This document shows, in pieces, positions 1 to 13,587 of a DNA stretch of 64,000 bases. Source of the stretch: Paulownia fortunei. Taxonomy: Eukaryota; Streptophyta; Magnoliopsida; Lamiales; Paulowniaceae. A program made the position numbers and the translations under genes. The stretch spans positions 21,195,445 to 21,259,444 of the forward strand of contig CM033107.1 in the NCBI GenBank assembly GCA_019321725.1. Direction: 5' to 3'. Every line of letters starts with the position of its first letter. The first letter of the stretch is position 1. The notes beneath the pieces were generated by a model. It saw only the letters and a program-made list of their open reading frames with translations. It made no database searches and was not told the origin of the DNA.

Positions 1-3000
1 TTAAATATACGAGGGAGGAAGGAAATGACTAATTTATAATTTTGGGAATGGAGATTCTTACGGGAATTAATATTTCTACCAATAAATTATACAAATCATA
101 TGAATACAAATGAATTTACAAATTGTCCATTCCATCCCACGTACCAATCATGCAATTAGGGGATGATTAGTATGAATGAATAAAATTAGATAGAAATGAA
201 ATAATTTTAAAATGGAATGATAATAAGAATTGAATAATATGTATATATCAATTTATATGCTTAGTATGTATAAGGAATTGAATCATCATTTCTTTTTTTA
301 TTCCAATCTCATGATTGGCGATTAGAAATAAGTCACAGGAATAGAGTAAAATAGTTTTAAAGACCAAAATACCCTTTAATAGAAAATTTATGAAATAAAA
401 TTATATTCAATATGTTGAACATCAATGAGTCTATTATTATTATTTTGATAGATGTTAAATAATATATATACATATATATTGAAAATAAATAAAATCTTAT
501 ACTAATATTTTTTTAAAAAAATATAAAAGATCGATAGTGGATTTCAGAACTAGTCAAAAGTTTTAATTTTTTTGAGACTTTGATAGGAACTAATTATGAA
601 CCATTAAAATATTATGCATAATTTTTTTATTTATAATGTATGTATCTATGTGATATAAATATATATATATATATAATTATGCATGCTGCATATATATTAC
701 AAATATAAATATAATATCCTTATAATAATAATAACAATAATAATATAAAATTAATGAGTAGTTTGTGCGAATAATGTAACAACAATAAATATATTTAAAA
801 AATATATTTTTTTATAATTAAAATATAAATAATTATTTTTTATTAATAACATTATTTTCTCATATATAAAAATTTCAGGTTCATAAAAATCTTGATGGGA
901 CAAATTTCGAATTTATCTAATATTTTTATTATATTTAAAAGGATAATTTTGTCAAAAAAAAAATATAACTTCATTTCTAATTCATTGGAAATAGTTAAAC
1001 CTATGGATGAGAAAAAGAATGACTAATCCACATTTTTTTGGAGCGAAGATTCTTATGAGAATGGATATTCAGATCATCAAATTATACCAATTATATAAAT
1101 CACAATGGACTTGAAAATATTTATATCATTCCCACTTCATTCCTACATACTAATCCTACGTACTAATCATACCATTAGTATTATTATATTATAGTAAATT
1201 TTACTTGCAAGTTATAGAGTAATTGTGCATGTTACTCTTTCTGTATTTGTCAAAAAATATACTAAGTAAACAATTACTATTTGTTGTGATTTTGTTCTAT
1301 GTGCCTCAACTAACATCTTATCTATTTTAGTCCCATAGTCCTCTTATAATCTCGCCGTATTTTTTCTTGAACTTAGACAAATTTAGGATGAGATATGCAA
1401 GGCTTTGACGCTTTCGAAATCCTAAGTCCCAACTTTACATATATAGTTGTTTATATACGTTTTATGCATCCTTACATACACACACAAATACATTATATAT
1501 ATATATATATTCCATTATTATTGAGTTTTTATAAAATAATTTGTCCATTCTCATTATGTTTTTGAAAATCGCAAAAAAATAATGTAGGTATCAAATTATT
1601 AAGAAAGATAAAAAATCAAAGTTTTACAACTTATGAAGCTACATAGAGGTGCAAATATATATATCAATCTTCATATTTTCAAAAGCAAGATTATTTTTTT
1701 TTTAAAAAAAATAACCTTTTTGCATTTGGCATTCTTAGTTTTCTGATTTCTCCAAACTATTTAGTCATTTAGAAAATGTGAATTAGCATCATTTTTTGGC
1801 CTCATGTGGTAACTTCATTTTCTCAACTGTACCTCTAACTAATTGATATTGATTTTAGTCATATATTTAGAAACTAAAAATAGTGTTCATTCTATTTACT
1901 CCAAGAGATTTGTCCTGAAAAGTTTTTATTTCAGGTAGAATTTAACTATTTTTCTAAGTTGAAGTTCGTTAATATAATGTATGAATCTTATATTTATACA
2001 AAGAAAAATAAAATCAAAAGTACATGTAGCATAAAATCAAATATTTTGAGTTAATATAAACCCAACGTAAATATTGTACTCCATATCTTCCAAATTAGTG
2101 TTTCTATTTTCTTTTTAAGAAGTCATAAAATAATGCTCAATATCCTAAAGTGAAAATTATTTTCTAGCTATCATCTCACTTAAAATAATAATATAACATC
2201 AATAACTATTGATCACTACTTTAATTTGAGACAATATTGTATTCACAAATTTTATTTTCAATTTTTATTTAAAACAGTGAACTAATGTGTTGGAGGAAGT
2301 ACAATTTATAATTTTTTTATAAAAAACTCATATATTAATTTATCTTATATTAATGCTATAAATGAATAAAAACAAATGACACATTTTTTAAAATAGTTAT
2401 CTATTAAACTATCTTTTATGGATTTCTTTACGTTGAGATTTTTCTTCTACTTTCTCACATTGATAGTAACCGCATTGGGCTTCAAAGAGAAACAAACAAA
2501 AAAATTACTTGTGTTTGGTGAAAAAATTGACTATGAAGAATATCCACTTTATCCTCTTCTATTTTAGCTAGAAATTTGCTTGGTGTTGGATTATTCTACA
2601 TGGTTAGCAGGATTTAAAAAATCTAAATATTTTATTCATTGAACTCAGTTGTTTCCTTGCTAATACAACTTTGGTCTTTCTTAACTAACATTTATTTTCC
2701 TAATTCACTTTTATTATTAAACAAGAGTACTTGAGTAAAAGCATGAATGTCTTTTCACAATGAAAACAAATACTCAGTAGAATTTACACTTGTGTATATA
2801 TATATATATAGATAGATAGATGTGTGTGTAATTATCAAAGACAAAAAAATATTGTTGGGTTTCAAAACATTAGAATCAGCTTGTAACAAGAATAGCCTCA
2901 CAACTCGTTCAAATCAAACTTTGTGACAAGACACAAAATATTGTTGTTTTACACAAAATCTCCTTATTATTTCCCACAGAAATTCGGGGATATCATGAAA

Positions 3001-3811
3001 AAGTGTTTGGCCTGTTGCAGAATTTCAGCAAGCCAAACAGCTCCAAGGAATTCTGTACAAATCGAACGTGAAAACATTGCAGGTCCTGCTAGCTCGATCA
3101 TCTCATAGAATAACAACAATATTCAATCCAAATCTGAGGCAAAGTTAACGATGCCCTTTTAAGTGAGATCTTTCTCTTTAGACAAACATTTAGCATAGAT
3201 GTAAGAGTGGACAAGAACGCAGTGATTGATAAATAATCTCAGTTGAACTGAAGACACTCCACACTGAGATTTTTTTAGCAATCGCAGGTAACTTGAAGCA
3301 AAATTTTATCACCTAGCAGTATGCACATAAACATGGCATCAATGAAGAGTGGAAGTACATAATGAAGCAATTTCAACCCACAAATGACAGGAGAAAGCAT
3401 TCTCTCCACATGCACACTGTGTTCTTCAAGCCAGCAAACCACAGCATACATCATAATCATCTTTCTTCGAACTTATCAGTTTCAAATTCTACTAAAATCT
3501 TCACTACATTTAAGGTATGCATGAAAAAAATGATAAGAAAAACATCACTTTCTCACCTTTCATTCCCCATCAGCCCAAATAGCATCTAAATTGCAGAGAT
3601 TTTTCTGGAACGTTTACATTTATTAATGGCGAATTCAGGATTTGATCACACTCCAATACAACTTTTGCAATCAGCCATCTTATGGGTGAGAAATCTTCTA
3701 GATGATAAGCCTAATTGCCAAATATAAAGCATCATCTGTTCACAATTGCAAGATAATTTTCACAATACTCATAGCATACTTTCAAGTATGTAAGTCCGGA
3801 GACTAAACTAC
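1..3811. other. AT-rich intergenic region, no gene seen
   Basis: Very AT-rich DNA with short poly-A/T and TA runs (for example near 660-675 and 1495-1510). Two stretches, about 20-170 and 1010-1170, resemble each other: both have a 'gaatgactaat' start, 'gattctta' and a 'gtac(c/t)aatcat' end. They look like diverged copies of a small repeat. From about 2990 the composition becomes less AT-rich, and 3500-3811 probably holds the 3' UTR of the hydrolase gene on the minus strand. I see no convincing coding region. Confidence 0.6.
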
Positions 3812-6800
3812 CTAATCAGCGACATCTTCACCCTTTTGCACGCATTCCTTTATAAAAGGCAAAACGGTTGAGGTTAATTCATCTTGATGTGAAAAATATC
3901 CATGATTAGCTTCTTCTATAATTTGCAATTGGTGGTTTCGTATGATCTTGGCAAACTCCAGTGCATCTTCTACTGGGATGACTTCATCAGCTGATCCATG
4001 AACTGTCAATACCCTTTATAAATTTTGACAAGTTAGAGCTGTTTTGCTGTAAATATTTTCCTTGATGTCTGGACAAGTAGAAAAAATGGGGGAAAAAAAA
4101 GGCACACCCGAACTATTTGGCTTTCTGGACTATTGAATAAAAATGAACAATTATAGGGGGATAACAGTATATATCATTTTTATTGAGCAATTGCAATCAC
4201 AGAGATGATAAACCACTAAATACTTGTGTTCTAAATTCACGAATAAGTGCAAAGAAAATCATAAGCTTTTGAAATAAGTTGGAACCTATTTTAAGAAGAT
4301 TTTCATTTAATGAAAGAGATGAGACAAAGAGTCTATCAACAGCAGGCAGAAAACAGAATAAATCTCAAATCGTGAAGAGTTCAAACTATAACTTAAAACT
4401 GACTACAAATGCTTGACAATTCAGACATGACTATGGCCAGTTAGTGAAGTTGAACTTTCAGAATTTCGACCAAGCTTGGAAAATACTGGAATAATTTCTC
4501 ACTTATCTGTGATTCTTGGATATTTTCTTGAAATAGCTATAGGTGAAGAACTTCATCTCAGATGCTAAAATCTCAACCATTCAGATGCCTTTTCTTATGT
4601 TTATCCTCCAGTTTATTAGCTATAATTCATAAACACTGGGGCTGAGATTTTTTAACTTTTTTGTCTTTGCAATTAGTCTTAAGGGGCAATATTAATGTCC
4701 CAACCAATGCAACCATGACCTTCCATAAAGTTGTGGCTTAAAGATAATATACAAGGGAAAAAAGAAAAGTAGAACATATCCTACAAGGACTTGATCACTT
4801 ATGGAGCCATTGTTTCTGGTAAATTGTGTAATGTGGTTGCCTAATATGATTAACAGCATGACATGACTTGGTCCCGTATGGAGCCATTGTTTCTGGTATA
4901 TTGCATTATGTGGTTGCGTAATATGATAAACAGCATGACAAAGAACACTAACAATTTGGATGTCTCATGAAAAAGTCATCAGTAACAAAGAAACAAGTTT
5001 TACACAGATTCCAGAACGGCCAATTAAAAATTTACAAGAAGAAACATTGAAGAATACAATCAGAAATCAGTGATAAATTTTGGCCAATAGGTTTTGAGAT
5101 TTGAAATTGGGGTGATAAGGGTTAAACATAAAGGTGATTTCTTGAGCTTTGTTCCAGCAGGTCAACAGATAACACAAGACAGAGCTATTATTAGGCAAAG
5201 TTAATATCACGCTAACCTGCATCTCTCATAAATTGAAAGGCAAGCTTCATGCATGTTTGTATTGAGTCGCTCCATCATACTTTCTTCAGTGACTTGATAA
5301 TCTACTTCTCCTGTGAAAGAAGAGAAGCAGACTTTATTTACTGAAGAAGACCTTATGCAATTAATACTATCCAACGTGGAAAAAGAAAAAAGAAAGACAA
5401 ATACTGTGCATATACTACTCTCTTGCCATTCTTAATGGAAACATTTATCTATTACAGGTATACGTATCTCCAACTAAAGAAAACGGAAAAAGTCTGCTGC
5501 TCAAAATCAACAGATAGGTGAATCAGTTCTCCACTATGTTAAAATACTCTGCTTACCTCAAAAAGTTAGGAAAGAACCTTATTGTATTTCTATTTATTTG
5601 CACTAGAAGTGGACCCCAAGGTAAATCCTTCAAATAGACATTGATATTCCACTGTGATCCTTTAGAATAGCTCAGAAACTCGTGATTAGGTTGTGACTTC
5701 CGTGCTCCAAGCCAAGTTGAAGAACCAGATCTAAAAGCTCCATAGCAGATGTGCAATTAACAATTAGGGTTGAACCCCAATCATGAATTTCATAAAAATA
5801 TAATCCGCCAGGATTCAAGGAGGAAAACATTTAGTTTCATTTTCTTTTGCCAGGCTGCACTCTTTCCTATACTTAATATCAAGCAAAGTATTATCCATCT
5901 TGGGAAAGTTATCCTTGCATTCAAGAAGCGAGAAAGGATTGCAAGACAGTAAAATTGAAATCAAGAAGTATTTACAAGAGAAAAAAGGAGGAAAAAGTTG
6001 AAAAATTTAGGTCACTCATGAGCAATATAGAACTTCTTCTGAGAACTATGTTTCCTTAGTCACAGACAATTCAGAAGCATTAACGTACTATTAGCAATAA
6101 ACATTCAGACATCATTTCGGAAATAAGGAAAAATTGGCAGAACTGAAAATTGCTAGAAGAACACAATCTCTGATAGCAAGCAACATAGTTATGCTAGTCA
6201 TGATCTATAAGTAAGATTAGACCTTCTGAAAAATATTCAGAAGGATATGCAACTAAAAAAAGCACATATTACCTTCTTTAGTTTTAACATCAATGTATCC
6301 ATCCTTCTTGAGTCTTTCAAAGAACTTTTTACCCAGCCGTTCTTCAATTCCTCTCTTGAGATCATAACGACCGGAGACATTTACCACGGCAGGTATATCA
6401 TGATATTTAGATGCATACAGGAGGACAACATTCCCACCTGCAATATGTGGAAACAATAATTCATGGAGAAGGGCAGCATATTGAAGCCCAAGAAAAATTG
6501 AACGTTCAATAGAGCTAACACTATGAAAAATATACATTATGATAACAGAACAAAATATCTAAAGTGAGATGGCAACTAATTTCCTTTAGGACTTGTAAGA
6601 TTCTATATTTAGGAGTGAAAAAGAGCAATTTTAAGTCTAGGGGAATCTAATCATCCACAGCTGGACAGAAGTGTGACTTTGTCTGACACCAAATACAATT
6701 CAAGAAAAAAAATAAACCCCTAGCAAAAAAAGAAAAGAGGGCAAACAGAAAAATCACAAGAAGAATGCTTTGCTGCTGGACTAACTGAAACGGGACAGAA

Positions 6801-9800
6801 ACCCATCCCCAAAGTTAATTAAGTGCTCAATCATATAATGTCGTTTATGATTACAAAAACATTATCTAGATTGTGGGTTATCCCAGCATGTTAAAAATAA
6901 ATCACCAGAAAACAGAAAAAGTGGGCAAGAAAACTTCAAGAAGAATGCATTATCTCGAGACTCACTGAGAATGGACCACAATGCCCATCCCAAAAGTAGA
7001 TTTAGCATGCTAGTTATATTCTTTAGATTGCATGATTAAGAAAACAATTATAAATGCAGAGAAAAAAGAAAAAAGACAATTCATACATGCATACATAACA
7101 TTCACACATACAAAGACACAGACACAGACACACACAAACACATGTTGTATCTGCATCTACACACACACAAAACATATACATACACTAAAACAAACACAGT
7201 GACATACATGTGTATCTGTACTTTCCAGTTTCTTTAAAACAAAGGGGTAAACTTGATAGCATGGAGGGCCAGAACTGAATGAAGCATGAGTTACATGGCA
7301 ATTATAAGAATGATCAAAATAGGTGACTGGTGATCTAATTTGAGCACCAGACCAGAAACCATTTGGGGAGGAAGAGGTGCCAATGAATTTTAGCAGCTCT
7401 GTTCGTGTAACATTGAGAAAGGAAGTTATTTTCGATATTTCTAATGGTTATTGCAAAAATGAGAAAGGAATTTTGGTATACCTTTACTATGCCCAAGAAC
7501 CGCAACTGTCGAACGGTTTACTCCAGTGAAGTACTCAACCACAGATCTTAAGTCTTCAGCCTCACTAAGGTAGTTACCAAACTGAAACGAACCTTCACTT
7601 TCCCTGCAAATCAACTAAAAACAATGAAAGCAAGAAATGGAAAAGAAAATTACTAAAGAATTGAGTGATAAACAAATTTCAGATATTTAAAAGAGGATAT
7701 AAAGTAGCATACTAGGAAGTGCGATATGTAGATGAAAAGGGAAAAGGGAAAAGGGAAAAGGAAAAATAATTCATGTTCAACCGGGAACATCAAATATGAG
7801 TAAATAACTCCAGCATTCTTAGGTTTGTTACTCATGTGGTCATATTGTGTTTCACATTGCCAACTCTAATGGAATGCGTAGCATATATTTGGTTGCACCT
7901 ATCCAGAAACTTTTTGCACCAACCTTAGTTATGCTTTATACAATTAATTCATGTTCCAAAAGTCAATGTTTCGATACAAAGGAAGCAAGCAAATGATTGA
8001 CTGAATAGAATATTACCAAGAGCTTAAGTTGTTACGACAGTTCCTGGCATTAACACCCAATAATCATGTGTGCTTGCAGAAAAAGGGTTTGGATACACAT
8101 GATAATGGAAGCAAAAATCTAGGTTGTGTTGGTCATGGCGTTCGCCAGAATAAAGAACAGAAAGGGGGGAAACCACACACTAGACATCAAACTTTTAAAA
8201 CCTTTTTACAAATTAATTGGCTGAACTTCCACTGCCACACTCAACTTACAGGATCATCAATTGCAGCTTGCACCCTAAAGCTCCATTTGTGGTGAAGAAA
8301 TAGGGAAAATGCACAAATGAGAGAAAATGAGCTTTCTTATTTTCTGCAGAAAATGGACAAGTATTTGCTATATTTCCAAGTTTGAGATACATACCCTTGA
8401 TCCTACTTCAGCTTCTATTCATTATGCTTAGAAGCTCCGACAAACCCAAAAATCTCTTGCACCTAATACACTGCCAAGAGAGCGCTGCTTTACGTTTGAT
8501 CCTATGTGCCTGGAGAATGCTATGCTTTCTCCACTTTAGGATGTCGCAAAGAAAGTACATGTTTTTCCTCTTATAAGAAAGCGGGCTTTGCCTAGAAAGC
8601 CCGCTGCTATCCTTGGAAAACCAAAAGAGCTACAGAAGGAAAGGGATGCAGTCTCTACCTCCATCTTTGGAGAGGAGAAAGAGAAGAAAACTTCCTTTAC
8701 AAGTTTTTTTGCTTCCTGCACAAGACCGACCACTACACAAACCTCCATAAGTCCAAGAGAAAAGAAAGCTATCTTTCTCATATCCATCAAGAATAAAGAA
8801 CAGACAGTGAAATCCACACATTGGAATTCAAACTTTTGAAACTTCTCCACAGATTTAATTGAGTGAACTTCCACCACATAACTAAACTCACAGGATCACC
8901 GATTATGGCCTGCCACCCTAAAGCTCCATTGGTTTCAAAGAAATAGGGAAAGTATACGAATGAGAAAAGATGAACTCTGTTTGAAAAAATTATAAGCTCA
9001 ACATGATAAATATTTGCTATGTTTCCAAGTTTGAGGAATTTATGGACATAAAGATCTGTTTTTTCATGATGAATATTATCCAATATATTTTTCCAAACTT
9101 TGTCTATTCCAATTCGAAAACATTTCCATTCTGTGTTTCAGGGAAATCCTGATGACTATTATCCAATATATTTTTCCAACCTTTGTCTATTCCAATTCAA
9201 AAACATTTCCATTCTTTCTTTCAGGGAAAATGTTGATGAATCATGAAAATTTTGTGTATATCTCCAAATTTGTGATTTTTATAGAAAGAAAATTTTGCTT
9301 TACCTCACAAAAGATTGTCCATCAATTTATACTTAATATCTTTTTCACCTTTTGTCCCTTGGAAGCAACAGAAACTGACGTTTTAATTAAGGGTAGTAAA
9401 CAGCAATTTCAAGGCAAACGTTATACAATAATGGAACATAACACAATACTAGCTTGTCAAAATATGAAACTACATTTTGTGTCAGGTAAACCAAGCTCTT
9501 GATTTTCTAATTATGACTTTGATGTTTGTTTCTTGAACACTCAACAAACCACCAGATGCAATATACACGGACAATCATTCTTTTTCCTAACATCTTTCTT
9601 AAGATATCTACTTAACTGAATTAACTTCAGATGAATTATCAAAAGTTGAGGTAGAACTCATCAGGGAAAAGGTAATTCAAGTTCAGCAAAGCTACATTTC
9701 CACCTTGCGATGGCAAGCAATAGCAAGACATGACTCAGTCAACTAGCATACAACATTCAGGGTATGCAATCTTTCATGCACCTTAGAAATGTCTCATCAA

Positions 9801-12800
9801 CATCATGAAAAATGGCAAAAAGTAAAAGCGGTTCATTTTGTCACCATTAACCAACCGATACCATCCCATCGTGATAAAATAGGCAGAAATAGAAAAAAGT
9901 ATATGCAACTATATTGTTATCAAACAATGCTAAAAAATATTCTTTTGATGCATATTTTCTTGCAGAAAACAACAGGTGAATAACCCATGTTCTAAGACCT
10001 TACCCATTTCCAGAGAAATCAAAGCGAAACGCACTGATTCCTTCGTTTTCTAAAGCAGCAGCAAGGTTGACCATGATATTGAATTCCTGCAGATCGAAAT
10101 ATGGGAGAGATGAATCGAACAAATGATGCATAAACTGACAACAAGCTGCTACTCTGAGCTATTTGTAGAACTCAGAAAAAAAAATCTTTGGGAGAAAAAC
10201 TATATATAGGATGAGGGTAAATTTCATGAGCCTTTCAAAAGCAGGGTATGACTTCATCATTAGCATTATAATTATTCATGAATATTATTGTTTTCAGTTC
10301 ATCCAATTGCATCTACTCTCTTTTGCCTGGATATGTAAAGTTGCGGTGTCACTAGTTTGGATGGTCCAATGTTTATGCAACATGACTTTAATACTGGTTT
10401 CTCTTTATAATGGAAACTGCACGCCATACCTTTCATTGTAACATTTCTGGAAACTCTAACAATAAAATAAAACTAGACTACTCATTGAGTTTGTTAGGGA
10501 AAAAAAAAATAGATGCTTCTCAGAACCTGTCAGGAGGCTAGGCTTCTGATATTTGCTACTAATTTAGACACTTGATTCTAAGAATGAAATTGTAGATAAA
10601 AGGCAACTGGTACAACCTGGGGTAGAACTGTTAGACCAATATTAGACCTAGCTGTTATGTGAAGCCAAATTGGACGACTATGTACTTGGATAAGCCGACA
10701 TGCCTTCCCATTCATACTAATCTTACATTACTTTTTTTTACACGTAGCTACCTGCATGAAACATAGGTTCACTAAAGCAATCAAAGAATCCAAGACAAAT
10801 TATATGTGTGAAAATTAAACCTTCTTCTTATGGATAAAAAGACTATAGAACCTTTCATCAAGTTTGGTTATGGGGGGGGGGGGGGGGGGGTAAAAACCAA
10901 AATAAAATGAAAGAAAGAACTGCACACTTCTGTGAATATGGATCTTCACCAGCCAAAGGTTTAGGCACATACATCTGAAAGTTTAAAAATCAAAAGTTGA
11001 ATGCATCTATGCTCAACATTAAGAAAATGCACGCGAACTCTCACTAACAAACCATATGAACATTTCCATTCCACACTTAAAATATCTGCATTTGTATCAA
11101 TGTCTAAGTTTTTACCACTCACAATTTTACTATATTTAAGAACTATTCTTTCCATACAAAATCTATAAATAGAATTCAATTTACATGCTTATGACTATCA
11201 TGAGTTTAGCACAAGTATATACAACAACCTTATGATATTTCTAACAATTTGACAACACAAATACACATAAAGTGCTTACATCACCATGTGAATGAACATC
11301 TAAAATTCTGGCAATTGAATCACAATGTAACCAAACCAAAGGAAGTTGCCAACCTTTGAGGATCGAAAACCATGGCATAGAACTACAAGTTTCGCTGATC
11401 CAGTCTCATGCAACACACCAACAAGTTTTTCACCACGCTTGTTCGGTATTGTTATTTTCTGCTGCATAGCTGCTGAAACATTGTAATTAATATGCATCAG
11501 TAACCACCAAAGAAATATGGGCTAAACAAATTCTAGCAATTACTGCCTTGTAAGAGTTTAGACTTTTTTTGCTCTTTCTGGTAGGATGGTGAAGACAGAG
11601 GAAATAGGCCTTCTGTTCAAATTTGAATAAACAATTTTTTTTGAAGACTCTATTCAATAAATCCACCATCCAAGTCAATTTCCACAAACCTCAGGATAAG
11701 CATATAAGCGATAGAAGAAGAACATCAGGAAACTATAAAATTTAGAGTTTTTGCCGATTAGTGAATACCTAAGGATAAATTCCAAACAGAAAGAGACAAG
11801 AAAGTAAACTTTGGCATCTTAGGAACCTTTAAAGCCCTAAGCAAGATAATATATTCAAAAATTTTGCAAAATTTTTAATTCAACAAGCCCCTTTAAATGA
11901 TATGGATTGTGTAAAAACTCAATTTCCCGTGAACCAGATAAACTTTCAGGATGCAAGAGATTGCTTAGACTCAATCTTCGTTGAGGTTTTTAAATAAGTA
12001 TAGAGACAATTGGGTTGAGATCATATAATTATTGAACAACTGAACTATTCATCAAGCAGAAGCATGTATTTGCAGGGGTAGTTTTGCTAACAGATTAATA
12101 GCAGAGAAAAGACAACTGATGTCCTTGCTTTTTGCTTATGTTGAACCTAGAGTGCCCAAAAGTCCTAGTAAATATGAGTTTAGAATACGTTAATGGCAAG
12201 TACTAATCGCTTGGTGGCAACTGAGGTTTCATTTGCGACATGGCACAAAATAGCCTCCCAATCCCCCAACCCCCAGCATATGCAGTAAAGAGCAGTCTCA
12301 AACAAACCCTTTCGAACGTAACATAGAAGCATACACAGTTCTCTGGCAAGAATATCATCCAGCATGCAATTGCACCCATAAATGAGACATTTCATGACTT
12401 AGGGACACAGATAATTAATCCTGACAGTCGCATTTCTTTTACCAGGGCCAATATAAAACAATTACTCCTCCCGCGTTAAAGCAGCATCAACTTGACCAAA
12501 TATAAGTTGGGTTGTCGAAATGGATTCCATTCAACAAGTTATCTATTGGATACCTTCCCACTTGTACTTTAGGCAGTGATATTAATATAATTGGAACAAG
12601 CAGTTCTCAACCAGGTTAGGTATCTACATCCCACTGAAAGTGCATAAGCGGCAAAAAATTATTAAAAAAAAGGAAATACTGGTGCTGAAAAAGTCCATCT
12701 TTCGCAGTCATCAGTCTTCATTTCACCAAAAGAATCGTTTTTTCTACATTTAATTACAGTATCGATCATTAATTAGGAGTTGAAGAGTTTCTCTTACCTG

Positions 12801-12981
12801 GGTTTTGAGCTATGACGAGACTTCTTTTGAATTTGATGCTGTGGCTGCCTGAAGAAGAGTGGTGGCGGATCTGCTGAAGAGAAAAGAGTGGTGAAAGTGG
12901 ATTCTTTCCTTGAATTGTTGAGTTTGAGAGACTGAAATTCGAATAATTTAGCATATTTTCAAAGCAACTTTTTAAATGCAA
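3812..12981 (-). CDS. alpha/beta-hydrolase superfamily protein (esterase/lipase-like), 7 coding exons
   Basis: Predicted serine hydrolase of 322 aa. Coding exons on the minus strand: 12981-12798, 11472-11354, 10086-10004, 7603-7482, 6437-6273, 5310-5217, 4013-3812. All junctions are GT-AG, phases agree, and the total is 969 nt including stop. Visible motifs are an oxyanion-type LCHGF (His95-Gly96), the nucleophile elbow GHSKG with Ser168 at the exon 4/5 junction, an acid in HGSADEVIP (Asp265) and a catalytic His293 in EANHGYFSH. These fit the S33/'serine aminopeptidase-like' plant hydrolases. The first 60 or so residues are rich in Ser, His and basic residues and poor in acids, so they may be an organelle transit peptide (inference). 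Met10 is an alternative start. The substrate is unknown. Introns are long (up to 2.4 kb) and contain repeats. Confident in the family, less so in the exact first exon. Confidence 0.88.
4795..4940. repeat. tandem duplication of about 72 bp in hydrolase intron 6
   Basis: Two adjacent copies share 'tatggagccattgtttctgg', then 'atgtggttgc' and 'taatatgat(t/a)aacagcatgaca', with few differences. The unit lies in the intron between coding exons 6 and 7 of the hydrolase gene. Confidence 0.8.
6735..7050. repeat. imperfect duplication of about 185 bp in hydrolase intron 4
   Basis: The segment beginning near 6745 ('cacaagaagaatgctttg...') recurs in diverged form near 6935 ('ttcaagaagaatgcatt...'). Both are followed by 'gac(t/c)...act...aat/aac ggac' and 'cccatccc(c/a)aaag'. 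It lies between coding exons 4 and 5. A CA-rich microsatellite-like stretch follows at about 7100-7200. Confidence 0.55.
8150..9243. repeat. nested local duplications in hydrolase intron 3
   Basis: About 250 bp at 8150-8400 is repeated with divergence at 8788-9040; both contain 'aataaagaacaga', 'tgaacttccac', 'caggatca' and 'accctaaagctccatt'. Next to the second copy, about 86 bp at 9071-9156 is repeated almost perfectly at 9157-9243 ('tattatccaatatatttttcc' motif). Everything lies in the 2.4-kb intron between coding exons 3 and 4. Confidence 0.75.
8575..8790 (-). pseudogene. unidentified GC-richer coding-like island inside hydrolase intron 3
   Basis: A patch of more balanced base composition between the two 250-bp repeat copies. 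The minus strand has an open frame over 8536-8877. Its middle part starts with Met-Asp-Met-Arg-Lys and a hydrophobic stretch like a signal peptide, then a Lys/Glu/Ser-rich part. This loosely recalls small secreted arabinogalactan-type peptides, but I cannot establish it. A perfect hairpin (9-bp GC-rich stem, 6-nt loop) sits at 8581-8604. Both strands are open, so coding status is uncertain. Confidence 0.2.
10872..10890 (+). repeat. 19-nt poly-G homopolymer
   Basis: An uninterrupted run of 19 G on the plus strand, in the second intron of the hydrolase gene, where it is C19 in the transcript. Long G runs are rare in this AT-rich DNA and are prone to slippage and length errors. Confidence 0.95.
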
Positions 12982-13587
12982 TTAATGAAATTTTTTAGAA
13001 GATAAAAAATAAAGAGAGAGATGAAATGGGACCAGTAAAATCACCTCGTGCCAACCGTCAACGAACAGGAGAATGGGTTCATTGGGAATTCAACGGGTAT
13101 CCACAAAATTATAGTTTTGGTCCCTCAAGTTTTAGATTCTTCTAAATGTGGTCCCTGTCAATCTATCACTTTATCTTGAACTTTAACAATGTGTTTGGCA
13201 AGGGGAGGTTTAATTAAATTTGACGGGATTTGGATTACACATCCATGGTTAGGTGTTTCGGATGAACAAATTTAAAGAAAGGATTTAAATTTTCCTAGAT
13301 TTGATTAGAAAGTTTTTAATCAAGTGAAATTCGATCAACAATGATCGTATTTAAAAAAACTTAAATTTATAACTAAAAATATATATCCTTTCACAATATT
13401 ATCCATAATTTAAAAAAAAAAATACTACTCCATAATAATAAAAAAGACAAAATAATCAAATTTCAATTTGTAAAATTACTTAATAGTTTCAAACACCATA
13501 TCTCTAAATCCAATTCCAATTCGATCTCATTTCAAATCCACATCTTATTTTAAATTATTATTGAATTTCATAGATACTTTTGAAAGT
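12982..13587. other. promoter-side intergenic DNA of the hydrolase gene
   Basis: Upstream of the hydrolase start codon. It contains 'gagagagatgaaatgggacc' near the gene and, from about 13190, AT-rich repeat-like sequence starting 'gtgtttggcaagggg', a style seen at the ends of small plant transposon relics. No defined promoter element can be assigned. Confidence 0.4.

Noticed and set aside
2923..3108. Open frame of 61 codons with a Cys-rich segment
   Set aside because: No homology recognised, no splice context, and the opposite strand is also open. More likely non-coding sequence near the end of the hydrolase transcript.
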